From Plicaturopsis crispa FD-325 SS-3 (taxonomy: Eukaryota > Basidiomycota > Agaricomycetes > Amylocorticiales > Amylocorticiaceae): a stretch of DNA of 64,000 nucleotides. The translations under genes were made by a program, and so were the position numbers. Positions 32,652 through 45,461 of this stretch are shown piece after piece. The DNA is taken from contig KN832559.1 in assembly GCA_000827205.1 (NCBI GenBank), positions 905,453 through 969,452 on the forward strand. The letters run 5' to 3'. Position 1 is the stretch's first letter. Each line of letters starts with the position of its first letter. The notes below the pieces were generated by a model. That model made no database searches and was not told the DNA's origin. It saw only the letters and a program-made list of their open reading frames with translations.

Positions 32652-34361
32652 TCAAGATTTTGCTTTTCTGACCAAGTATTCTTTCCACCACGGAGGTACA
32701 CTCTGCCTCTGTTCCTCCTTGAGCCTGGACCAACGGTCCTTTACGATTGACACAAGTTTGCTAGCCGTGTCCAGCTTCGGTCCGTTGCTTTTGAACGAAA
32801 GCGGGATTTCGAACACACGGATTTTCGAGGGATCCACATCGCCGAGGGTCTGCGAGGGAACCCGCAAGTTAGGGCGCGTAGAATCGGGTGACGGTAGATA
32901 GGTGATGAGCGTATTCAACGTACTTTCATGATTTGCTCGCATTCGTACAATCGGGCATTCTTCTTGAGATAGTTTCGGTTGATTTTGAGCTCATCATCCG
33001 TGAGCTCCCTGACCCGCAGATCATCCATGTCCACTGGTTGTCCCGTCGCTAAATTTTGCAAGTTCTCGGGTGTCTCGAAACTTGCCGCCCAGATTATCAC
33101 ATCTTTGACGTCTCGCGTACTCAATGGATTGTCGGCGAAAAACCTGGCCACTTGAGCAGACGGCGCGGCCAGTGCCTGCCCTAAGCGAGAGAGGGGCTTA
33201 AACACGGGGTTCCTTATCGTCGTTTGCTCTCCAGTTATGTTGTTAACGCCGTATACCCAACCCTAGAAGGCAGACAAATTAGGAGGCGTGCGATCATAAT
33301 AATCCACAACCGACTTACATTGTGGGACGAAGCGTCTGCAATCACAGAGTGGTCAACGGCATCCTCGTATCGATATTTGGCTATATAAACAGGCAGTAGC
33401 ACCGGGTATGCAGCTAGCTGTAAGACACGTTCTGTCATGCGTAATCTGAGAAAGACACATGCGACCCACCAAATTTACGTCCACCGTGCTAGGATCGAAA
33501 CTAAGCTGGTCGTCAATTGTAGCATCCTCCTCTGAGATATTGTACAGAGCATCCGGAATCACGAGCGGGGAAATAGAGTAGGGCAGGCAGTCGACATCGG
33601 TGTCGTGCTGCCTGCAAAGAGCCGAGGAGAAAGGCAAAGAAGGCGGAAATTCAGAATGCACGGTCTTGTGTCCAAGGTCCCATGCTGAGCTTTCATGGTT
33701 GAAGGGAAGACTGGACAACGGTTCAAAAACAAACCCTAAACGTCGGTGAGCACCTTCACAAGAGATGACGCAGACAGCTTACCTGGCAGGTACCTGGGCA
33801 GGGCGCATTGGCATGACGGAGACCTGATACGCGTGTAGATGACTATGACGACCTACGAATGCTCGAATTGCACTTTAGCCAGTGCCTAACAAGACGAATC
33901 TCAGCTTACAGTGTTTCGAGAAACGTAGAAACTAGCTGACCGTATCATCACCATCGTGTATTCGAGCCTGAACCTCCGCGTCCATGAACCACACAGGAAG
34001 ATAAACGGCTTGCATACGCTCGGGCTGCGGAGGCGTCCAATCGAAGAAGAAAGGCAGCGCCTGTGCTCCCAAAGCCTTCAGTGAATCTGACCATTTGCCC
34101 GTATACTGGTCTTTGTGAAAGGTGAAGTAGGGGCCCATTCTTCGAAGAGCATCTTCCGGTGAAATGACGAAAGGAAATGCTATTGAGAATGGAATAGTGA
34201 GCGAGTCGCAATCTATCGCAGGACTAGAAACGAGATGCGCGACCTCTGACTTTCGGATGATACGTAGGCGGTTCATTGGTGGAATGTCTGCGATACAAAG
34301 GCGTCCGCACGCGTGTTTTCCGTGAGACTTGACGACATATTGAACCGAGATTTATCGACAT
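32652..34361 (-). CDS. Conserved-looking fungal protein, possibly mitochondrial
   Basis: ATG 34361 begins MSINLGSICRQVSRKTRVRT, which is basic and Ser-rich and resembles a mitochondrial presequence. Later exons read ISPEDALRRMGPYFTFHKDQ, then MQAVYLPVWFMDAEVQARIH, the Cys/His-containing LPFSSALCRQHDTDVDCLPY, LQLAAYPVLLPVYIAKYRYE, GWVYGVNNITGEQTTIRNPV and VFKPLSRLGQALAAPSAQVA. The last exon ends in PPWWKEYLVRKAKS before the stop at 32652. The pattern of a YLPVWF strand followed later by LLPVYIAKY suggests an all-fungal soluble or membrane-attached protein, but I cannot name the family. At least six exons. The first join near 34260 is uncertain. It diverges from the Hsp40 gene with only about 175 bp between starts. 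Confidence 0.65.
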
Positions 34362-34537
34362 GAATGCAGCAGCATGAGAATGTCCGCCGCCTACAAAAGT
34401 TGTTGGTCCAAGGATTCCTCGGTTATCCGGTACGCGCTGAGTTACGTAATATACAGACGCGTTGGACACGTATCTGAGCGTCGCGCCTCAAGTTATACTG
34501 GCATGAACACCGTATTCTCCTGGACTGTCCCCTCGCA

Positions 34538-36188
34538 ATGATCCCTGCGTCGTATTTTCTCGTCGTCCTTGTGCTATTTGCACTTGTGGTACGAGCTGCA
34601 GATCTGTACAAAGTCCTCGACGGTTCGTTAGGACCGTTGCTCTACAATTTCGAGATGATTTACCTGTCGGACAGTGCACAGATCCGCGTCGGAACAGGAC
34701 ATTCGCAAGGCTTACAAGAAGTTAAGCAAAAAGTACCATCCGGACAAGAACAAGGAACCAGGAGCTGAGGACCGATTTGTAGAGGTTGCACATGGTGAGT
34801 ATAGCGTCTTCTATGCACTAGGAGTACCAACTTACGGACCACCCGCTACCAGCTTATGAGGTGCTTTCTGACCCGGAGGTGAGCATCTGATTTATCTCCA
34901 TAGAGCCCAAGTATCGATTGGGTGTAGAAACGGCAAATATACGATCGCCACGGTGATGTGGGTATATTTCCGGTTTATAAGTGTTCGACAGGAAATACTG
35001 ACTGAGGTGCTCAGGCCGGTTTGAAAGCACACGAGGGTGGACAGCATGCAAACCCTTTTGACATGTTTTCGAACATATTCGGCGGTCGTGCGTAATTCGA
35101 AATATCGACCGGGAATCCTCCAACTGAGTACATCCCTGCCTACAGATCAAGGCCACCAAGTCCGGCGAGGACCCACAAGCGTAACCGAATTCGAAGTAGA
35201 CCTCGCAGATATGTGAGTACCGGCGTATCTGACCGTAGATACTGTCCTTATACTGCCTTCGTAGATACAAGGGACACAGCATAGACGTATGTCGGGTCTT
35301 CTTCCTATATTCTCTTCCTCTGACCGTTTCCTCCAGTTCATGATCAGGAAACGAATACTCTGCGACCACTGTCGAGGATCTGGCGCGGCGTCGGATAGCG
35401 ATATCCACACCTGTTCTGGCTGTGGTGGATCCGGCGTAAAGATGGTACGACAGCAAATCTTCCCAGGCATGTTTGCGCAGAGCCAGTCGACCTGCGACGA
35501 GTGTGGCGGCCGCGGAAAGAAGATCGTCAAGAAGTGCCCTCATTGCAGTGGTAATAAAGTCGTGGACCACAGCGCACACTATACGTTAGAGGTGGTCCCT
35601 GGCATGCCAGAGGGCCACGAGGTGGTATTCGAGGGTGAGGGTGACGAGAGTCCGGACTGGGAGGCAGGGGATGTTATTCTCCGCGTCAGGAGCCGCAAGG
35701 ACAAGGGTGGGTGGCGGAGAAAAGAGAGCACCCTGTATTGGAAGGAGAATATTGGGATTGACGAGGTCAGAGAGGTCCCAATGCAGACATCATTGCTTAT
35801 AATTAAACCGTTCACCTTCTAGGCTTTACTCGGTTTCGACCGGAATGTCACCCACTTAGACGGTCATGTTGTGCGGCTCGTACGAGAGGGAGTGACACAG
35901 CCTGGTGAGTGTATCCTCTCAGTGTCTTAGTCAACACAGGGACTGACAATTATTGCATAGGGTTCGTACAAAAGATAGTCGGTGAAGGCTTACCTATATT
36001 CGAGCAATCGGGCCATGGGGATCTGTTCATTGAGTACAACGTCGTACTTCCTGTAGAACTCTCGACAAATATGCGGCGCAGTATGTTCACTGCTCTCTGT
36101 TTGCGTTGTCTTGCCTGCTAACATCTTTCATCTTCCAGAACTCGCGGAAGCGTTCCACGGGTCTGACAGACCAACAGATGAACTTTGA
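34538..36188 (+). CDS. ER-lumen Hsp40 (DnaJ class A, Scj1/ERdj3-like)
   Basis: ATG 34538 starts a signal peptide ([20 protein letters not shown]). The J domain follows (DLYKVLD, then [20 protein letters not shown]) with the HPD motif needed to stimulate Hsp70 ATPase. A short Gly-rich part ([10 protein letters not shown]) leads to substrate-binding region I and four zinc motifs, [24 protein letters not shown] and CPHCSG. The C-terminal domain has [30 protein letters not shown] and [20 protein letters not shown]. The protein ends SDRPTDEL before TGA 36186-36188. -TDEL resembles the K/HDEL ER-retrieval signal. The product should help Kar2/BiP fold proteins in the ER. About nine exons, all frames intact. 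Confidence 0.9.
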
Positions 36189-36301
36189 TAGACACCATTG
36201 TCATTCTCAATATTATTTAATTTATCATAATTCGTGAGATGTATTGCGTTTTCTCAAGTGAGATATTCATGCAGATTGTAGGAGGACTACTGTGTTTCAA
36301 G

Positions 36302-37501
36302 CTATGTCGTCTGAATCGGCGGTACACGGATCCACCCCTCGCCAACTTTTACGACTTCACCGGACACCCAACACTCCTGTGCTATGCCATCGTGAGCAAG
36401 TACCTTGGCCTGGATCGCACTGGGTCGTCCCATTTCCGCCCCTTGGCGAATATCGTATGTTGACAGGCCTAACGGCGGGAGAATGCCGGTGTCAAGCAGG
36501 ACGAGGCCGAGGCTGAAGAAGTTCAAGATGTGCGGAGAGACATGGACGGTCAAAAAACCGCGAAATAATATAGCATGTAAGTTGCAAGAGTCGCAACTCA
36601 CCCTAATGAAGCTGAACCGGTTGCTGGATCTGTAGGCGTAGCAAGAGCGGCGTTAGCAACTTCCCCCCGCACCAACTCGTTCTATCATCTCACCTTCGGC
36701 GAAGGAGAGCGGGAACATCCTCTGGTGGATCTTGGCGGGACGCTCGTCTTGGCCTGACTCAACATAAAACAGTACCAGACCTCTTGCTTTCCCCTCTGTA
36801 CCATTAGCGACACTAATGAGCGTCCGAAGATTCGCGAGAACAGGCTTTGCATTGACGACGCTCGCATCATCGGCAACACGCAAGTAGACAAACTCGAGCC
36901 CGCATGAAGCCCTGTGCAATGACAGCACATGAGCGTCATCCGGCAGGGTCAGTGCGGGGTGGGTGATCCCGGCGGTGGGCAGCGCGACGGCCTTGACGAA
37001 AGATGGCGGCGAGGAGATTTCCACTGCCTGCGCGTTCGCGGACGAGAAGGTTATCTTCACTTTCCCGTAACCGCACGACTGGATAGCGGATGCTTGGGTG
37101 GCGGCAATGATGCCTAAGTCCCGCATGCTATGCTGCGTCAGGTCGGGGATGCAGGCACTGTGACGAACGACATACCTCCAGGCCGTGCCGATGGAGGGGT
37201 GCCCGGCGAACTGGAGCTCTCTGGCTATCGTGAATATGCGCACGGAATAGTCGAATTCCACGCCATCGGGTGGCGGCGAAGGGAACGTCGTTTCGGAAAG
37301 ATTGAATTCTGGAGCGGTCGTGCATGAGGGGTGGCAGATGCAGCGGAGTCGTATATGGTGCGTACCTTTTGCGATCGACTGGAGCTGGGCTTGTGACAAT
37401 CCTTGGCTACCGTGAACGATTGCTAGCTGGTTGCCCGTGTACGGTCTCTCTGGGAGACAAAACACATCTAGCAACGTGTAATTCAAGCGCTCCTGTGACA
37501 T
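36302..37501 (-). CDS. PhzF-family isomerase-like enzyme
   Basis: ATG 37501 begins MSQERLNYTLLDVFCLPERP, then YTGNQLAIVHG. After an intron the active-site neighbourhood appears as LSETTFPSPPPDGVEFDYSV, then RIFTIARELQFAGHPSIGTA. The expected downstream motif DPATGSA is present only after splicing: EMIERV joins DPATGSASLG across an intron at about 36605-36680. The final exon has YDIRQGAEMGRPSAIQAKVL, then VSGEVVKVGEGWIRV, and ends IQTT. The PhzF fold is a two-domain, cofactor-free isomerase related to diaminopimelate epimerase. The Glu in SETTF is the likely catalytic base. The substrate is unknown in fungi. It is convergent with the Hsp40 gene, with 113 bp between stops. Confidence 0.87.
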
Positions 37502-37965
37502 CTTTTTGAAAGTATTACACTTGGGGCTGGCTGATGAAGAGTAGTACAAGTACAGAGTCTACTACAGACAGTGGCTCGAGACGTATGCTTGTCAATGACA
37601 ATGGTCATTGGTCATCGAGTCATAGTAGAGTTCAGTCATGCTCTCGGATGCTGAACGTCGAGTCAACCAGTGACAGAAGCATATTGAAGGAAATACATTT
37701 TCAGCACGGCGAGAGGTCTCCACAGGAAAGAATTGACAGGTACATAACATAGTACTGAGCTCACAACATGATTTCGAGACGAGATGGTAGCAATGACAAT
37801 AATGCTGATAGGGCAGTTCAAGAATAAGGAAACAGTTGAGGAAGTCAGTGGGTTATTGGATGCAAGGGGACGTAAATGTAAGTGGCGGCAGTGGAAAGGG
37901 CAGGAGATGAAGGTAGATGAGCAGAAGTACATACTATATGTCTACGGTAGAGGACAGCAGCCATG
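37502..37965. other. Promoter of PhzF-like gene, 3' flank of exportin-T
   Basis: No gene supported. Both neighbours are on the minus strand. Confidence 0.4.
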
Positions 37966-40900
37966 CTATGAGGCGCGCGATGTGCGCACGAAGTCGATGA
38001 AGTATTTCCGGAACGATTTGGTGTCAAGATCGCGTAATTTGGTCGTGAACTCTAGGGCCGTCTCGGGTGGCCAGTTTTGCGAAGGGAGAAAGACCGCAAG
38101 GAAGAAGTTGTAGGCCTCGTCACCCCTCGTTTTGCACACGATCTGCAGGAAGTTGGCTATCTCGTTCAGGATCTACATATGCATGAGTTTCATTAGTGAG
38201 TACAGACATGAGGATGGCTCAGACATACCGCGAGTACCTGCCCATCTTTGAGGTTCAAGGCTGGCGATGACAACACGCCGAAAGCGGATGGAACTAGCCG
38301 TTCATAGATGAAGCGTTCGAACCCAGGAACCGAAATTCCTGCGGGGGCATCATCATCCACTTTCTGGCTGACCGCAGATTCGGTGAGACCCCACACAGTG
38401 ACGCAGCGACCGAAGAACTGGAATGCAGCTCGTTGCCCGCTAGGGTCCGAGACATTTTCTGCGAGACCCTGCATATTTTCTAGCAAGGGTTCTAGCCCTG
38501 CTTTGTTCCCTGTGGTGAAAAGGCATGAGATGAGCGATTCTCTCTTCAGAATCTTGCTGACGACGTACGTTCCGAGATGAAGATATGGTTCACTTTCGAC
38601 GCCATTATGCCGTTTAGTAACGCCAAGTAGGCTTTCTTTATCTCTGCGTGCGCCAGCTGGTCATCTGTGCCTGTGATAGGCTGAGACATGACGGTCCGGA
38701 TATGAGCGCTGAGCGGACCAATCAATTCGTCTAGAACTTCGAAGAAATCTCGCTGCATCGCCATTAGAACTCAGCAAGAATTCAGATTAAGTTCAACATA
38801 CCTGAAGTTTATGGATCAATAGGCCCAGGAAGTTTAGGAAATCGGCCAGCTCTGACGGCTCAAATTGGGTGAGCAGGTTCTTCATGAGTGTAGGAACGAA
38901 ATGAGTGACAAAGGGCCCTGTAGTAGCGATGATGCGCGAGAATGCGAACCGCGTCTGTGAAAGTAAAGTAGTTAGTATTTGTATGTGCAAGACAGTCTTT
39001 CTGAGACAACTCACCGCATCTCTGACTACTTTGAATATGTTCATCGCCTCCAAACATACTAATATCGCTTGTGATGCCTGACCAAACACATCCAACGGAG
39101 GCAAAATATAGTCCTTGGGTGGCGGCGATGGGTAGTCAGGGAATCCTTTCGCGACGTTTCCGATCGCCATAATGATATGATGGACTTTGATGACGGCGAG
39201 GATATTCTGTGGACCTTTTGCAGCCTGCAAGTTCTCCTCAAGCCCGTCCATCAGAGGCTTAATCGTCGAGAGCAGCAGCGTCGCCATTTCCGTAGGTGTC
39301 TTGTACAGAAGCGACGTGAGGATTCCAGCGGTCTCGAAGAGGTATAGCTGCGCGTCGAATATGCCAGGATTGGCTACGGCCTCCGTGATCATGTCTTGCT
39401 GTTCGGGGTTGTCCAGTTCCGGCAACTCGACTTCAATGACAAGGAGATCTCGAATGCCGTCGACGAGATTGACAGCAAGGTCCACCGACATCTCATTCCT
39501 GCAATCTTTGACGAAGCGGTGAAACAGATAGAAAACACGGGAGCGCACAGCTGAGCTGGCGTTGTGCAACCCTCTGTTGATAAATTTAGTCAGTCAGTCA
39601 GTCAGTCAGTCAGTCAATCTGTGATTCATAGGGGAAAAAAAGACGCACCGAGGGTCGATCATGGCCTGCAGAGTTGGCATGATGCACTCTCGTCTTACTT
39701 TGAAAAAGTCGCCATATCGGGCAGCAGTTTCGAAAAACTGCATAGTGACTTCGCGGCGCGGATACCCAGATATTCCCGACTGCACTAGCGCTGCCAACAT
39801 CTCTCCGTGGTTTGTAAGCGGGTAGTCAGAGTAGTCGGTGGCTTTTCGCTTTTCTTTGTCTACCGGAGGTGCATGGCAAAACGCCGCACGGCCCTTGCCA
39901 CCGCCTGTGAGTGCGGTTTAGAAAATTGCACGTTCGGCATGCTTGACAAGGCAATCCCACACTCACTTTTGTTGATCTCTCCAAAGATGTACACTAAGTA
40001 CACAGCGAGCTCAGCATCGTTCCATTTGAGTTGGACCCCATTCTGGTACGCTGATAGTCTGCTCAAGGCTAGGGTGCGAACAGCCTCTGTCGCAAGGTCC
40101 TGGTCAACCATCAGCACAGAGTCCATGAATGATCGCAAGTCCTGGGGGTGGCAGAATATGTCAGGCGATATCATGGCCTGCGGGCAACTGGAGCATACCT
40201 TTCGAAGAGTGTCAAATGCGGCTCGGTCATCTTCGTCCATGTCTTCCGGATCAGCGTCCTCGTCCCATTTCATTTTCTCGAGTATGACACCAAGGAGCGA
40301 AGTAAGGAATGTTCGTTTTGTGCCGTCTATGGGATCAGAGGACGTTTTTCGGATGCGTTTATACTGTGTTGTTAGGGCCATACTTTGTCAAAAGTCGCGT
40401 TACGCATCGGTAAATGAACGTGCTTACGCTCGTGAGCACGCTGGATAGCAGGGGGAATACGGTGGAGCACGTATCATCGTATTCATCGCCCATGAATCGA
40501 AGCATCACGGGTAGAATCTGGTTGAGCATGACCGTCGCCTCTGACCGAACCGCTTCATCTGGGCAGTCCTGAGAGGTCACAAAAACTTAAGTATCTTTGC
40601 GCAAAATGAGACAAGGAACGCACATCTGATAGTTTCGCCAACTCGAGCCCAAGGACGTTCAGCAGTTTACCCAGCGCTTCCCGATACGACTCCTCGCCCT
40701 CGTCGGTGTCTTTGCCTCGCTCTGTTTGTTGTGCGCGTGTTTTTGATTCCAGTGCATCGACCACTTGCCCGAGGGAAAGCACCTTGATGAGCTGTAGTTT
40801 GTCCGCGGGCTCCTTGAGTCCTTTTGAGACAATTCGAAGAAGGGCTAGAGACGTCGCGAGGCGTATGGGGAGGGAAGGATCGGACAACAGAGAAAAGAGT

Positions 40901-41914
40901 AGTGGAATCGTTGTCGGGGTGACAGTCAGATTGATGTCAATCCACCCTGCACTAGTGTTAGCTCCGTGTCACGTCAAACGAATAGAAAATGACGCACCGA
41001 CATAATTCCCGAACGTCCGAACACCCCAATCGACGACTTCGATGACATCCTCTAAATCCCGCTCTGCGTCTGTTTTTCGCAGCGCTGCCATGCGCTCGGC
41101 GCCGTCAGCAACGATCGTGAGCACGGCTTCATTGATCCTCGCCGCGTCTCGGTCTCGCACCATGTCGCGTACCCGGGCATCGCGGGCATGACGCGTAGAA
41201 TTGTATTGTCGCGCAGACTTTATGATTTGGTCGGCAACCTCGCCGGATATTTCGGTAACAAGGTGGAAGAAAAGGAGTGAGACGTGGCGATTAAATGCTG
41301 GTTGTGTTTGTGACGAGGTCGAAGTGGCGGGTCGGATAAGGGTGAACAAATCAACGAAGAACGTGGACCACTGTTCGACATAGGTGCATAAGAAAAACAG
41401 CGTCATCGTGTGCGAAAACTTGTTGCGAATGACTGCGTCCAGGTAAGTATCGGGTCAATATAAAATAGAAGACAACCGTACACGGCGCGTTTGCTTCAGC
41501 TGGCCCAAACACATACTCAGACTGGATGTAGGTCATGAGGGATTGTTGTAGCGTCCTGAAGGACTCCTCATCCAGAGGCTCGAATCTGCCAAAACTCGTA
41601 TTAATTGTGTTTCTCGATAATGAGATCGCGCCCTCGGACGCGTTTTCTTGGAAAGCGTCGTGAAGACCAAAAGCTCACCGGTTGTCGAAGAAATCATCAA
41701 GGACGCGTAAAGCGAAGAACCTAGCTTGTGGCGGGTATTTTCGAGTGCCGTCGGGGTTGGCATCGACGAAGAGGGCCAGGGCTAGCCGCCAGGTAGTTTC
41801 TGCATTTTGTTGTACGGATCCTACGTACTCCAGGGCCTGCTGGTGCAGTGTTCCCTGTGTTGGATCAGACGCAATGAGGATGGCCTGCACGACACGGTCG
41901 AGGTCTTGCTCCAT
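37966..41914 (-). CDS. LOS1: Exportin-T, tRNA nuclear export receptor
   Basis: A karyopherin-beta protein that carries mature tRNA out of the nucleus with Ran-GTP. ATG 41914 begins MEQDLDRVVQAILIASDPTQ. The N-terminal HEAT/Xpo1-like region has PPQARFFALRVLDDFFDNR, then FLCTYVEQWSTFFVDLF. The middle has DIINLTV-like helices, LRFMGDEYDDTCSTVFPLL and the exportin-T block SGISGYPRREVTMQFFETAA with RYGDFFKVRRE. The C-terminal part has KTPTEMATLLLSTIKPLMDG, RFAFSRIIATTGPFVTHFVP and the end CKTRGDEAYNFFLAVFLPSQ, finishing FVRTSRAS before TAG 37966-37968. About fifteen short exons and no visible damage. One intron (about 39570-39650) carries a tetranucleotide repeat. It shares a 355 bp divergent promoter with cullin-3. 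Confidence 0.88.
39588..39616. repeat. (AGTC)7 microsatellite in an exportin-T intron
   Basis: Seven tandem AGTC units. On the transcribed (minus) strand they read GACTGACTGAC, so each unit contains CTGAC, which fits the fungal branch-point consensus CTRAY. Confidence 0.85.
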
Positions 41915-42269
41915 TGCGGCGTTGGATTGGATCTCGAGACCAATCCAAGCTCCCTCCAGGCTCTATCCGTGACCACAAAAATCGGTGAAGCTGGGACAAG
42001 CAGATGCGAAGACTTTGAAAGGTACTGTACAGAACAGAAATACAGCAGCTGGCAGAGTGTTTGTTACAAGTCGTACTGTCCAGACGAAATCGCGATTCGA
42101 CTCAGGAAAAGCGCAAGGACAGGGGCGTTTACTTCTATTTTGAGCGAAACAGCCACGTGCGCGCCTCCGCTGAGCGCTTTGACTGAGTCTGTATACAATG
42201 ATACATTACACCTACAACGCCTCTTTCATTCCTACCACCATCATCTTGTCGTTCTCCCGGTAAATCATC
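41915..42269. promoter_or_regulatory. Bidirectional promoter of exportin-T and cullin-3
   Basis: The 355 bp between two divergent start codons contains no open gene. No TATA box near either start is obvious, as is usual for housekeeping genes. Confidence 0.45.
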
Positions 42270-45200
42270 GATGGCAAGTGGTGTGTCTGCTCAACTCTGT
42301 GGACCGTGTTTATTTATCTAATATTTGTTTCAGGCTCACAGCGGATCAGGAAGCCCAAAATTGTATGTGCCTCCATGACTTCTCGATGGCACCGTACTTA
42401 CACGATTTCATGTGCATAGAAAGCTCCGCGCAAGGTACTGTAATGCATATTGGAACGCTATGGATAGGGCTTTCTCATCGCATTCTTGATTGTTTAGCAT
42501 GGCCCAGAGGTGTCCACCGAGGAGACTTGGCTAAAACTATCCAGAAACATCCGCGAAATCCACAATAACAATGCCGCCAACCTGTCCTTCGAAGAAAACC
42601 ACCGATTCGCATATAACATGGTTCTCTTCAAGGAGGGCGAGATGCTATACAAGGGCGTCAGTCGACTTGTCGCCGAGAATATCGACGCGCTTGCCCAAGC
42701 CCGGATCGTTCCAGCATTCCCGGCGGGCAGCAAAGATGACCCTGTGCAGCAGAGCCAGGAGGCCGAAGGGCTTTTGAAGGCACTGAGGAGTGTATGGGAT
42801 GAACATATTGGTCACATGGAGAAGCTCCGTGATATTCTGAAGTATATGGTATGTGCGATATATCTTCTTTATCCTACCCTTTCGCTCAGTGGCGGTTCAA
42901 GGATCGCGTTTACAGCAAAACTGCGAATGTTCCAGAGATATACCAGGCAGGACTATATCTCTTTCACACGCATATCATACGGTCTCCGATAAAGGAACGC
43001 CTCAACTCAGCCATTCTGCGTCAAATACGCATCGAGCGTGACGGCTATGTGATAAATCGGTCGGCCGTCAAAGAATGCGTAGACGTATTCTTGCAGCTCA
43101 GAAGCCAGACCGACGACAGGCCTGTCTACAAACGGGATCTCGAACCTCTCATTCTGCAAGAAAGCGAAGCCTTCTACAAAGCAGAGGGAGAAACCCTCAT
43201 CGATCTGTGCGATTCCGCAGAATATCTACGACGGGTCAGTCAAAACCATTTGTTCAACCCTTGTAAATTTGAACATTATAATACAGGCGGACGTCCGATT
43301 TGAATCCGAAGAGTCGCGAACACATCATTATCTCTCGTCTCTCACCGCTGCGCCTCTCCGAGAGATCTTGGAACGACACCTCCTCACCCCCCATCTCACG
43401 ACCGCGGTCTCCAAGCCCGATTCAGGACTCGACTTTATGGTCGATTTCGATAGAATTGATGATCTGGCGCGGATGTACCGTCTATTTCTCATGGTACCGA
43501 CCGGCCTGCCGATTTTACGAAGATCATTCAAGGACTCAATCGTTCGACGAGGAAAAGACATTAATCGTGCGGCCTTTGGGGGAGATGGAGAGGATGATCA
43601 GACGTCAATCAAGGTCGAGGACAGCGACATCAAAGGCAAAGGGAAAGCAAGAGCAACAGGCTCTTCACAAACATTGACCCTCGCTTTGAAATGGGTGCAG
43701 GACGTCCTCGACCTGAAAGACAAGTTCGACAATGTCTGGAAATGTTCACTCCGATCAGATAGAGATATTGAGACTAGTTACACCGAGGTACGTGTTGGGC
43801 GCAATCTCGTTCCAATATTCGTCCGTAACTAAACTTTTCTAGGCGTTCGAAGATTTTATCAATGCAAACGAGAAGTCTCCGGAGTTCATATCCTTATTCA
43901 TCGATGAAAACTTAAAGAAGGGGTTGAAAGGAGTCAGCATTCCTTTTTCTTGTCACTTTTCAAGGTTGCTCACGAGGATTGGCTACTAGAAAACCGACAC
44001 CGAAGTAGATATTGTTCTGGACAAGACGATCACCGTATTCCGCTATCTCGCCGAAAAGGACGTCTTTGAGCGATACTACAAGGGCCACTTGGCCAAGCGT
44101 CTGCTCCTTGGCCGGTCCGTTTCTGACGATGCAGAGCGCGGCATGCTTGCGAAGCTCAAAATTGAGTGTGGTTTCCAGTTCACTCAGAAACTGGAGGGCA
44201 TGTTCCACGATGTGAAGATATCCGCGGACACCATGACCAAATACCGCGCTCATTTAGCCAATACCACGGTGCGCTCTTTTTGAATATCACTCCGTGAAGT
44301 GCTACTGACATCTTTATATGTAGGCACCTCCGGTCAACATATCCGTCATGGTCATGACCTCAACTTTCTGGCCCATGTCTCATTCAACTGCGTCATGCAA
44401 TCTACCAGACGAGCTCATCCGGTCCTGCAAATCCTTCGAGCAGTTCTACTTCTCGCAGCACTCCGGACGCCGACTTACGTGGCAGCCCTCCCTCGGGAAC
44501 GCCGATGTGCGGGCGGCATTCAAATCACGCAAATATGACCTCAACGTTTCGACATTTGCGCTAGTGATCCTACTGCTTTTCGAGGACTCCGGTGCTGGTG
44601 AATTCCTGACGTATAATGTGCGCGCACTCCAGTATGTCTCCTTGATCTTGCACTAACTCATGGCGGTACGCTACCTAGGAGATTAAATTGGCGACTGGCA
44701 TCATGGACAATGAGCTACAGCGCCATCTGCAGTCGTTAGCGTGTGCAAAGTTCAAGATATTGAAGAAGCACCCTCCAGGACGGGATGTGAACCCCGACGA
44801 CTCGTTCTCGTTCAACGAGGATTTCTCTTCGCCTTTACAGAAGATTAAGATCAGCACAATCGCGTCGAAGGTCGAGTCGGTTGATGAGCGGAAGGAGACC
44901 CGGGACCGAGTCGAGGAAGAGCGACGTCATCAGACTGAGGTATGTTCTCGATATACTGAGTATGTAGTCCTCGTAATGCTAATGCTGGGACCCGTCCTGC
45001 AGGCATGCATTGTCCGTATCATGAAGGACCGGAAACACATGACGCATAACGACTTGATCAACGAAGTGACACGACAATTGGCCAGCCGCTTCCAGCCCAA
45101 TCCCGTCAACATCAAGAAACGAATCGAGAGTCTTATCGAGGTGGGTGATACTCTTTTTATGCGCAATCAGTCAGTCCAGATTGCCTTACGATATCATCTT

Positions 45201-45315
45201 TGCAGCGAGATTACCTGGAGCGGTGCGAGGACCGAAAGTCGTATAACTATCTGGTGAGTGCAAATATTCGCCCTTCTGCGGAAACATGTTACTAATTTTT
45301 TCTCGCAAGGCATGA
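42270..45315 (+). CDS. CUL3: Cullin-3 type ubiquitin ligase scaffold
   Basis: The scaffold of CRL3 E3 ligases, which binds BTB adaptors with its N-terminus and Rbx1 with its C-terminus. Short exons give MASG, then SQRIRKPKI, then [20 protein letters not shown] (the last starts near 42500). The Cul3-like N-terminal helix follows ([20 protein letters not shown]). The cullin homology part has [52 protein letters not shown] and [13 protein letters not shown]-type residues. The neddylation region reads [20 protein letters not shown], where the Lys in IMKDRK is the expected NEDD8 site. The end is REYLER-like ([16 protein letters not shown]) plus a final exon with one Ala codon and TGA at 45313-45315. 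About ten exons, intact. Confidence 0.92.
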
Positions 45316-45461
45316 GCATATAATGTTTTCTACGTGTATTTGGATCCATCGTCACACGTGTATAGCAGTAGCATATCTATTCAAGCGTATATCATCCTAC
45401 TTTTCCCCGACTAAGGCATGGGGGACCTTGCAGAAAGTCAGTATCCTCGCGGCGGGCCTCG

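Noticed and set aside
36600-36690. Apparent early stop in the PhzF-like gene after GAGGSC
   Set aside because: The stop lies in an intron. Splicing restores the expected DPATGSA motif and the C-terminal domain.
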